Positions 38,705-44,300 of a stretch of DNA of 44,300 bases are shown one piece after another. This stretch comes from an uncultured Oscillospiraceae bacterium. Lineage in GTDB: Bacteria > Bacillota > Clostridia > Oscillospirales > Oscillospiraceae. The stretch is taken from assembly GCA_944385465.1 (NCBI GenBank), contig CALWXH010000010.1:1-44300 (forward strand), read 5' to 3'. Position 1 is the first letter of the stretch; each line of letters starts with the position of its first letter. Made by a program: the position numbers and the translations under genes. Below the pieces are notes generated by a model that saw only the letters and a program-made list of their open reading frames with translations, did no database searches and was not told the DNA's origin.

Positions 38705-39364
38705 TCATTTCCGCTTGTCGCTCCAGTCCTGCTTGACCACCTGCCGGGAGCGGCCGATGACGAAGCTGTGTTCCGGCACGTCGTCCGTGATGGTGGTGCC
38801 GGCGGCGATGTAGGCGCCATCCCCCACGGACACCGGGGGGATAAACTTGGTCTGGCAGCCGATGAACACATTGGCGCCGATGGTGGTGCGGGACTTCACC
38901 TTCCCGTCGTAGTTGCAGGTGACCGTGCCGCAGCCGAAGTTGCAGCCGGGGCCCACGTCGCTGTCGCCCACATAGGTGAGGTGGGCCATCTTGGTGCCCT
39001 GGCCCAGGTTGCAGTTTTTCAGCTGGACGAAGGCGCCGATCTTGGAGCCCTCCTCCAGCACGCTGTGGGGGCGCAGGTGGGCGAAGGGGCCCACCTCGCA
39101 GCGGGAGGCGATGGAGCTGTCCTCGCACTGGGAGGAGTTGATCTTGGCGTGATCTCCCACGGTGCAGTTGGTGAGCATGGTGTTGGGGCCGATCTCACAG
39201 TTTGCACCGATCACGGTGTCCCCCCGGAGAATGGTGCCGGGCAGCAGCAGGGTGCCCGCGCCCACCTGAACGGTGTCCTCCACATAGACGGCGGAGGGAT
39301 CCATCATGAAAACGCCGGCGGCCAGCAGCTGCTGACGCTTGGCGTCGAAGTCAGTTTGTTGCAA
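38705..39364 (-). CDS. Stand-alone acetyltransferase (left-handed beta-helix) half of GlmU
   Basis: This 219-residue protein matches only the C-terminal half of GlmU, the domain that acetylates glucosamine 1-phosphate. It has hexapeptide repeats from about residue 40 and the catalytic-site stretch KMAHLTYVGDSDVG (His equivalent to E. coli His363), plus GCGTVTCNYDGKVK and IAAGTTITDDVPEHSFVIGRS. The N-terminal uridylyltransferase domain (about 230 residues with a GxGTRM motif) is absent, and no open frame for it lies upstream. I place the start at a TTG (39364) 7-8 bases after AAAGGAAGG. It sits in the glmU position before prs. Confidence 0.85.
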   Translation of the reverse strand: MQQTDFDAKRQQLLAAGVFMMDPSAVYVEDTVQVGAGTLLLPGTILRGDTVIGANCEIGPNTMLTNCTVGDHAKINSSQCEDSSIASRCEVGPFAHLRPHSVLEEGSKIGAFVQLKNCNLGQGTKMAHLTYVGDSDVGPGCNFGCGTVTCNYDGKVKSRTTIGANVFIGCQTKFIPPVSVGDGAYIAAGTTITDDVPEHSFVIGRSRQVVKQDWSDKRK

Positions 39365-39416
39365 AGGGAAAGCCTTCCTTTCGGCTGAGATTGGGCGCAG
39401 GCCAGAAAACGCCACT

Positions 39417-39425
39417 ATCATTATA
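39417..39425 (-). promoter_or_regulatory. Extended -10 promoter of the GlmU-half/prs operon
   Basis: On the minus strand TGTTATAAT is an extended -10 (TATAAT at 39425-39420). A weak TTCAAA lies 17 bp further upstream. Confidence 0.65.
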
Positions 39426-39523
39426 ACAGACGGAAAAATTTTTTGAAGAGTTTTTTCGACTTTTTTTCAGATTCTTTTCGTGCGCTTTTTGGAGAGAGGG
39501 TACAAGGGCGGGGCCGAGGCGCC

Positions 39524-40021
39524 TCAGCACGGCTGCGGGAGCCAGCGCTGGACCCTCCGGGTGCGGTAAATCCGGGCCACCTCCAGGGCGGCGCACACCT
39601 TATCGGCCAGATTGACGGCCACGGCCTCCTTGGAGCGGGGCAGATGGATGGCCAGCGGCCACATGTGGGTGAGAATGGCGTTGGCCTCCTTCTCGCTCAG
39701 GTCGGGGCACAGGGCCCGGGCATTGCGCAGGGCGGCCACCGGATGGTCCAGGCACTGGTTGCCCGGATGGGCGGAGCGGTCGGAGGAATCGTAGAGAAAC
39801 AGGTCGTGGAGCAGCCCCGCCCGGGCGGCGGCCCGGCAGTCCCAGCCGAACCGGCGGGCGATGCGGAAGGCCACATAGGATACAAACAGGGAGTGCTCAT
39901 AGCAGGTGACGGCATAGTGATGGCGCCAGCGCCTCATCTCGTTGACCTCCCGGCTGGAGAGCAGGGGGGCGACACAGTCCAGAAACGCGGCGTTGACCTG
40001 ACGGAGATCGGATTGAACCAT
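39524..40021 (-). CDS. HD-domain phosphohydrolase
   Basis: The 165-residue protein has the HD superfamily metal-binding set: His in CYEHSLFVSYVAF, the HD doublet in AGLLHDLFLYD, and a late Asp in NLADKVCAALE. It probably hydrolyses a phosphate ester or nucleotide, but the substrate cannot be named. A promoter with -35 CTGACA and -10 TATACT lies upstream. It is divergent from the ytrA-like operon and transcribed alone toward the GlmU half. Confidence 0.88.
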   Translation of the reverse strand: MVQSDLRQVNAAFLDCVAPLLSSREVNEMRRWRHHYAVTCYEHSLFVSYVAFRIARRFGWDCRAAARAGLLHDLFLYDSSDRSAHPGNQCLDHPVAALRNARALCPDLSEKEANAILTHMWPLAIHLPRSKEAVAVNLADKVCAALEVARIYRTRRVQRWLPQPC

Positions 40022-40088
40022 GGATATGTTAGCTCCTTTGGCGATAGAATGGTCCGGACCGGGCGGTCCGGCAGACGATATTACAGAT

Positions 40089-40117
40089 AGTATAACAGAT
40101 GCGCGGGATTCTGTCAG
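40089..40117 (-). promoter_or_regulatory. Promoter of the HD-domain gene
   Basis: On the minus strand CTGACA (40117-40112), 17-bp spacer, TATACT (40094-40089). Confidence 0.75.
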
Positions 40118-40195
40118 CCGCCTTTTGTAACTTTTCGCCGGGGAGTTTCTGGAGATTTCCCGGCAGAATGCACAGGGCCCGGCACTGAAATCATA

Positions 40196-40240
40196 TTGAC
40201 AGTCCCGCTGTCCTATGATAGAATTACTGTACTAATACAG
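40196..40240 (+). promoter_or_regulatory. Promoter and operator of the ytrA-ABC operon
   Basis: TTGACA (40196-40201), a 17-bp spacer and TAGAAT (40219-40224) form a strong promoter. CTGTACTAATACAG (40227-40240), a perfect inverted repeat with a 4-base centre, covers the transcription start. This is the typical style of a YtrA-family autoregulatory operator, so the GntR protein encoded next probably represses here. Confidence 0.8.
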
Positions 40241-40264
40241 ATAATACAGAAAGGGGGAGGCGCC

Positions 40265-40663
40265 ATGATCCAGCTGAATTACCGGGATGGACGGCCCATC
40301 TACGAGCAGGTGCGGGACGGACTGCGGCAGCTGCTGGTGGTGGGAGCCATTCAGCCGGGGGATAAGCTGCCCTCCGTGCGCAGTCTGGCGGCTCAGCTGG
40401 CCATCAACCCGAACACCATCCAGCGGGCCTATGAGACGCTGGAGCAGGAGGGATATGTCTACTCCGTGCCGGGAAAGGGGAGCTTTGCCGCCCGGCGGGA
40501 GGAGATTGACGGCACCCGGCGGCAGGAGCTGCTCTCCCGGCTGGACGAGCTGGCGGAGGAGCTGATGTACCTGGGGGTCACCCCGGAGGAGATCGCCCGG
40601 CGGTGCGCCCGGGCGGCGGAAAAGAAACAGAGCAAGGGAAAGGAGGGGGCGGCCCATGATTGA
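40265..40663 (+). CDS. GntR-family regulator, YtrA subfamily
   Basis: The 132-residue protein has the GntR winged helix at the N-terminus (PIYEQVRDGLRQLLVVGAIQPG, LPSVRSLAAQLAINPNTIQR, YETLEQEGYVYSVPGKGSF) and only a short helical C-terminus of about 55 residues, which is the YtrA type. Such regulators usually repress an ABC exporter operon and respond to cell-envelope stress or antibiotics. ATG 40265 follows AGGGGGAGG. It is the first gene of a three-gene operon and overlaps the ATPase gene by 8 bp. Confidence 0.92.
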   Translation: MIQLNYRDGRPIYEQVRDGLRQLLVVGAIQPGDKLPSVRSLAAQLAINPNTIQRAYETLEQEGYVYSVPGKGSFAARREEIDGTRRQELLSRLDELAEELMYLGVTPEEIARRCARAAEKKQSKGKEGAAHD

Positions 40664-41558
40664 GGTCAAACATGTGGTGAAGAGCTTCGACGGGTTCCAC
40701 GCCCTGGACGATCTGACCATGACGGTGCCCCGGGGGGCCATCTACGGCCTGGTGGGCCCCAACGGGGCGGGCAAGTCCACCATCCTGCGGCATCTGTCCG
40801 GGGCCTACCGCCAGGACTCCGGGGAAATCCTGCTGGAGGGGCAGCCCATCTTTGAAAACCCCGCCGCCAAGATCCGCATATGCGGCATTCCCGACGAGCT
40901 GTATTACTTCGGCTCGGCCACCGTGGGGGAGATGATGCGCTTTTACCGGCACATCTACCCCCGGTTTGACCTGGAGCGCTATGAGAAGCTGAAGGAGGCC
41001 TTCCCTGCGCTGCGGGAGAAGCAGGCCATCCGCCGCATGTCCAAGGGCATGCAGAAGCAGGCGGCCTTCTGGCTGGCCCTGTGCTGCCGGCCGGACTACC
41101 TGCTGCTGGACGAGCCGGTGGACGGCCTGGACCCGGTAATGCGCCGGCAGGTGTGGTCCCTGCTCATGGGGGACGTGGCGGAGCACGGCACCACGGTGGT
41201 GGTGTCCTCCCACAACCTGCGGGAGCTGGAGGACGTGTGCGATCATGTGGGCATCCTCAGCCACGGGAAGATGGCCCTGGAGCGCTCCCTCAGCGAGCTG
41301 CAGGAGGGCACGGTGAAGCTGCAGATCGCCTTCCGCCAGGAGTTCCCGCCGGTGCTGCCGGAGGACATCCATGTGCTGCACCGCTCCAATCTGGGCCGGG
41401 TGTACACCTACATCGTCCGGGGCGGGCCGGAGGACGTGATGGCCCGCTTTGCCGTGTACGACCCGCTGTTCCAGGAGGCGCTGCCCCTGAGCCTGGAGGA
41501 GATCTTTGTCTACGAGATGGGAGGTGAGGACTATGCGGTCCGGGACATTGTGCTTTAA
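40656..41558 (+). CDS. ABC transporter ATP-binding protein
   Basis: This 300-residue ATPase has Walker A GPNGAGKST, a signature-like RMSKGMQKQAAFWLAL (in place of LSGGQ), Walker B YLLLDEPVDGLD and the switch His in VVSSHNLRELEDV. It resembles YtrB-type exporters with a C-terminal extension after residue 220. It overlaps the regulator upstream and the permease downstream (26 bp), a sign of coupled translation. The cargo is unknown; family knowledge suggests peptide antibiotics, lipids or other envelope-active compounds. Confidence 0.93.
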   Translation: MIEVKHVVKSFDGFHALDDLTMTVPRGAIYGLVGPNGAGKSTILRHLSGAYRQDSGEILLEGQPIFENPAAKIRICGIPDELYYFGSATVGEMMRFYRHIYPRFDLERYEKLKEAFPALREKQAIRRMSKGMQKQAAFWLALCCRPDYLLLDEPVDGLDPVMRRQVWSLLMGDVAEHGTTVVVSSHNLRELEDVCDHVGILSHGKMALERSLSELQEGTVKLQIAFRQEFPPVLPEDIHVLHRSNLGRVYTYIVRGGPEDVMARFAVYDPLFQEALPLSLEEIFVYEMGGEDYAVRDIVL

Positions 41559-43308
41559 CGCCACGCTGTTTCGCAAGCACCTGCTGCGGTTCTGGCCCGT
41601 CTGGGCGGTCCAGCTGGTGATCCTGGCCCTGGCGCTGCCCCTCAACGCCCTGATGCTGCTGCGGATGGATCTGGAGGCCCATGGCGGCGTCACGGGGGGA
41701 TATCTGGAGAACTTTGCCCGGTATACGGTCCCGGGGATGACGGATCTGTCCCTGATGTTGGCGGTGGTGCTCGGCCTGCTGGCGGCCATGGCGGCGTGCA
41801 GCCACCTGTACAGCCAGAAGTCGGCCAATTTCATGGGCGCGCTGCCGGTGCGCCGGGAGGGGCTGTTCTTCAGCCACTATCTGGCGGGGCTGGTGACGGT
41901 GCTGGTCCCCGGGGTGATCGCCTTCCTGCTCACCCTCCTGGTGGAGCTGACGGGGGGCTGCCTGCTGCCGGGCCAGCTGGGCTACTGGCTGGGGTACACC
42001 TGCTCGGCGGGGTTTTTCTTCTACACCTTCGCCGTCTTTCTGGGCATGTTCACCGGCCACATCCTGGCCCTGCCCGCCTTCTACGGCATTTTCAACCTGC
42101 TGGCCTACGTGGTGATGGCCATGCTGAACGGGGTGCTGGACATCTTTTATTACGGCTTTGGCTCCCTGCCCGACTGGGTGGGCAAGACGGTGAGCTGGCT
42201 CACCCCGGTGGTGAACTTCGGAGGGCTCCAGATGGGGGTGCTGGGGGAGTGGCATGACTACGGGAGCTCCCCCCACCTGCTGTGGATCTATCCCCTGGCC
42301 GCCCTGGCGCTGGCGGCGGGCGCCCTGCTGCTCTACCGCCGGCGGAACCTGGAGAGTGCCGGGGACGTGGTGGCGGTGCGGGTGATGCGCCCGGTGTTCC
42401 AGTACGGCGTGGCGTTGTGCGCCGGGCTGTTCTTCGGCATGATGACCAGGGCCATTCTGAACCTGGGAGAGGTCGAGCTGATGGTGGCCATCTTCCTGTG
42501 GGGCATCGCCGGCTACTTCGTGGCCCGGATGCTGCTGAGCAAGAGCTTCCGGGTGCTGCGGTACTGGAAGGGGGCTGTGGCGGTGGGGGTGGCCTTCCTG
42601 GCCCTCTTCGCCGTGGTGGGCTTCGACCTCACCGGCTTTGAGACCCGGGTGCCCCGGGCCCAGGACGTGGCCAGCGTCTCCATCCGGGGCATTCAGGCCC
42701 CGCCCTTTGACGGGGGGAGCTATGTGGACGCCGTGCTGGACGACCCGGAGGACATCGCCGCTGCCGTGGCTCTGCACCAGTCGTTTGTGGACCGGCGGGA
42801 GTGGGCGGATCAGCCCGCCGCCATCTCCGCCGACGAGTATGTGGGCTACACAGAGTACTACGTGACCTACCAGCTGAAAGACGGCTCCACCCTGTCCCGG
42901 AGCTACAACCACGTTCTGGTGGATCAGGGGGCGAACCAGACCCTGCAGGCCCTGCTCAGCGACCCGGAGGTGATCCTGCAGTCCTACGCTCTGGCCCAGA
43001 TGGAGCAGCGTGGGAAGCTGATCTGGGCCCAGGCGCCGGAGATGGGTATCGCCTACGGAGAGGAGGCCCGGACCCTGCTGGACGCGGTGCTGGAGGACAT
43101 CGCCGCCGGCCGGCTGGGCGTCCACACCCTGGGCGGGACGGAGGACGCCGGCATGCCCGAAGTCATATTCCAGTGGAGAGTGTCCGGCAGGGAGGACGAA
43201 CCGCCCTATTATGGGACGGACTATGAGAGAGAGATCAGAGTGGCCGTCCCCGACACGGCGTCCAGCACCCTGGCGGTGATGGAGCGGCTGGCCGGGCAGA
43301 ACGGGTGA
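41533..43308 (+). CDS. ABC-2 type permease
   Basis: The 591-residue protein has six or seven N-terminal membrane spans (for example VWAVQLVILALALPLNALML, LSLMLAVVLGLLAAMAA, ILALPAFYGIFNLLAYVVMA), further spans near residues 250-270 and 295-370, then a soluble C-terminal region of about 220 residues (from about 370) predicted outside the membrane. This architecture fits the permease of a YtrA-type operon. The ATG at 41533 follows GGAGGTGAGG. Its start lies inside the ATPase gene. The C-terminal domain may bind substrate; I do not know its family with certainty. Confidence 0.9.
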   Translation: MRSGTLCFNATLFRKHLLRFWPVWAVQLVILALALPLNALMLLRMDLEAHGGVTGGYLENFARYTVPGMTDLSLMLAVVLGLLAAMAACSHLYSQKSANFMGALPVRREGLFFSHYLAGLVTVLVPGVIAFLLTLLVELTGGCLLPGQLGYWLGYTCSAGFFFYTFAVFLGMFTGHILALPAFYGIFNLLAYVVMAMLNGVLDIFYYGFGSLPDWVGKTVSWLTPVVNFGGLQMGVLGEWHDYGSSPHLLWIYPLAALALAAGALLLYRRRNLESAGDVVAVRVMRPVFQYGVALCAGLFFGMMTRAILNLGEVELMVAIFLWGIAGYFVARMLLSKSFRVLRYWKGAVAVGVAFLALFAVVGFDLTGFETRVPRAQDVASVSIRGIQAPPFDGGSYVDAVLDDPEDIAAAVALHQSFVDRREWADQPAAISADEYVGYTEYYVTYQLKDGSTLSRSYNHVLVDQGANQTLQALLSDPEVILQSYALAQMEQRGKLIWAQAPEMGIAYGEEARTLLDAVLEDIAAGRLGVHTLGGTEDAGMPEVIFQWRVSGREDEPPYYGTDYEREIRVAVPDTASSTLAVMERLAGQNG

Positions 43309-43320
43309 AAAAACGGACCG

Positions 43321-43356
43321 GGCGGACGGGAAAGCGCTTTCCCGTCCGCCGGTTTT
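43321..43356 (+). terminator. Terminator of the ytrA-ABC operon
   Basis: GGCGGACGGGAAAG (43321-43334) pairs with CTTTCCCGTCCGCC (43337-43350) and is followed by GGTTTTC. The apical few pairs probably open to form the loop. Confidence 0.75.
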
Positions 43357-43357
43357 C

Positions 43358-43366
43358 TGCTATAAT
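43358..43366 (+). promoter_or_regulatory. Extended -10 promoter of the second HD-domain gene
   Basis: TGCTATAAT (43358-43366) is a perfect extended -10; no clear -35 is seen because the upstream bases belong to the preceding terminator. Confidence 0.6.
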
Positions 43367-43398
43367 GGGGATACAACTGCGACAAGGAGGATGGAGCC

Positions 43399-43989
43399 AT
43401 GACTGCCCGCGAGGAGTTTCTGGACATCTATCAGACCTATATCCACCGGGAGGGGGCGGCAGAGCTGCTGGACTACCTCACCAACAAGAGCGACTTTTTC
43501 ACCGCCCCCGCCTCCGCCCGGTACCACGGGGCCTATGTGGGCGGGCTGTGCCAGCACAGCGTCAACGTGTTCCGCTGCCTGGAGGACTACCTGGCCCGGC
43601 CCCGGGTGCGGGAGACCTATGGCCTGTCCTATGACATGGAGTCGGTGGCGGTGGTGGCCCTGCTCCACGACCTGTGCAAGGTGGGCTGCTACCGGGCGGG
43701 CACCCGCAACGTGAAGAACGACGCCACCGGCCAGTGGGAGAAGGTGCCCACCTTCTTCTACGAGGACAAGCTGCCCTACGGCCACGGGGAGAAGTCGGTG
43801 TACATCATCTCCGGCTTTATGCGCCTGAGCCGGGAGGAGGCCATGGCCATCCGCTGGCACATGGGCTTTTCCGGCCCCGAGGACGACCGCACGGTGGGCC
43901 AGGCCCTTCAGCAGTATCCCCTGGCCTTTGCCCTGGCCACGGCGGACATGGAGGCCTCCTACTTCCTGGAGGGGGAGGACGGGAAATAA
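43399..43989 (+). CDS. HD-domain hydrolase
   Basis: This 196-residue HD-superfamily protein has His in LCQHSVNVFRCL, the HD doublet in VALLHDLCKVGCYR, further His residues in YGHGEKSVYII and IRWHMGF, and Asp in ALATADMEASYF. That arrangement resembles 3'-5' exoribonuclease- or phosphodiesterase-like HD proteins (YhaM style) lacking the OB domain, but no substrate can be assigned. ATG has AAGGAGGATGGAGCC upstream. It is a single gene with its own promoter and strong terminator. Confidence 0.88.
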   Translation: MTAREEFLDIYQTYIHREGAAELLDYLTNKSDFFTAPASARYHGAYVGGLCQHSVNVFRCLEDYLARPRVRETYGLSYDMESVAVVALLHDLCKVGCYRAGTRNVKNDATGQWEKVPTFFYEDKLPYGHGEKSVYIISGFMRLSREEAMAIRWHMGFSGPEDDRTVGQALQQYPLAFALATADMEASYFLEGEDGK

Positions 43990-44013
43990 GGGCCGCGCCA
44001 TCGGAAAACAGAG

Positions 44014-44055
44014 AACACCTCCCGCCGGGATTTGCTTCCCGGCGGGAGGTGTTTT
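44014..44055 (+). terminator. Terminator of the second HD-domain gene
   Basis: A 17-bp perfect stem (44014-44030 with 44037-44053) around a 6-base loop ends in GTTTTTG. Confidence 0.9.
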
Positions 44056-44199
44056 TGTACTAAAGAAAACCACTCGCTAGGCGAGTGGTTCAAGAGAAGC
44101 CTAAAGGCGATGATGAAGACAAAAAGACTCCCTTTGCTTTAGAATAGAGATGCGGTCTGCCAACTGCACGCCAAAAAGCAAAGGGAGGTCGTCATTACA

Positions 44200-44262
44200 G
44201 TGAATGACGTAAAAAGTTTAGCTCATACGAAAGTACAGTTTACAAGGGACTACACAGGGTAA
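44200..44262 (+). pseudogene. tnpA remnant of an IS200-like element
   Basis: The frame begins with GTG and reads V(M)NDVKSLAHTK, the typical start of IS200 TnpA, then VQFTRDYTG and a stop. The catalytic HUH and Tyr parts are missing, so no transposase can be made from it. Confidence 0.75.
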
Positions 44263-44265
44263 CGG

Positions 44266-44297
44266 TCTGACGGGAGGATTACCGCCCGTCAGATTTT
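44266..44297 (+). terminator. Hairpin with T-tract downstream of the tnpA remnant
   Basis: TCTGACGGG (44266-44274) pairs with CCCGTCAGA (44285-44293) and is followed by TTTT. Confidence 0.7.
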
Positions 44298-44300
44298 CCA

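Larger units (their letters stand above)
44068..44300 (+). mobile_element. IS200-like left end with truncated transposase (partial at window edge)
   Basis: The element starts with a perfect hairpin AACCACTCGC-TAG-GCGAGTGGTT (44068-44090), as IS200/IS605 ends have. A second stem pairs CTCCCTTTGCTTT (44128-44140) with AAAGCAAAGGGAG (44175-44187) and buries the ribosome site GGGAGG before the transposase start at 44200, a control device known for IS200. The reading frame keeps only the first 11 codons of tnpA before diverging. The window ends in a terminator hairpin, so the right boundary is unseen. Confidence 0.8.

Noticed and set aside
1-44300. tRNA or rRNA genes, CRISPR arrays
   Set aside because: No cloverleaf with a GTTCGAATC-type T-arm, no rRNA-like sequence and no regularly spaced identical repeats with unique spacers were seen on either strand.

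Overview
This window reads as the chromosome of a high-GC, Gram-positive anaerobe of the Clostridia, most likely a gut member of the Oscillospiraceae (Flavonifractor/Intestinimonas-like). The basis is the gene content and style: T-box control of aminoacyl-tRNA synthetases, a Noc paralogue beside ParAB, perfect Bacillus-type parS sites, thiolase plus CoA-transferase genes of acid fermentation, a YtrA-type regulator with an ABC-2 exporter, and an IS200-like end. The genus is inference; no 16S rRNA is present.

Layout. 0-7.7 kb (mostly + strand): the end of gyrB, gyrA, a SHOCT membrane protein, two HTH membrane regulators, rnhA, a DUF1508 protein, pcp, and a Gdx/SugE guanidinium exporter behind a strong promoter and a two-hairpin attenuator leader. 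7.8-19.8 kb (- strand): an aspartate-type T-box leader drives acetyltransferase-hisS-aspS; upstream lie minD and an MgsA-like gene, then rsmG, mscL, serS, a coiled-coil membrane protein, parB, parA and noc, with three perfect parS sites. 20-25.7 kb: an SRPBCC gene with xpt, a tandemly duplicated 200-bp unit carrying a hairpin and a 12-codon ORF, tadA, a glutaredoxin-like gene, a LuxC-LuxE aldehyde-forming pair without luciferase, and an HTH membrane regulator. 25.9-29 kb: ctfAB and thl, separated by a modular repeat. 29.2-32.1 kb: a P2A-type cation ATPase behind a yybP-ykoY (manganese) riboswitch. 32.1-40 kb (- strand): a parvulin lipoprotein, mfd, pth, prs and a GlmU acetyltransferase half, which preserves the Firmicutes glmU-prs-pth-mfd order, then an HD-domain gene. 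40.2-44 kb (+ strand): a GntR/YtrA-ABC operon and a second HD protein. The window ends in an IS200-like end with a broken transposase.

Functionally, the window combines chromosome upkeep (gyrase, ParABS/Noc, MinD, Mfd), translation (AspRS, HisRS, SerRS, RsmG, TadA, Pth), and stress or efflux modules under RNA control (guanidinium, Mn2+/Ca2+).

The most unusual points are: a T-box whose Stem I can be drawn with a GAC specifier but whose apex holds a dispersed repeat; a displaced second copy of the aspS 3' end with only synonymous changes; paired hairpin repeats with compensatory changes; the orphan LuxCE pair; an MgsA homologue lacking the catalytic Asp; a GlmU reduced to its acetyltransferase domain; and glutamine at the quinolone-determining serine position of GyrA.
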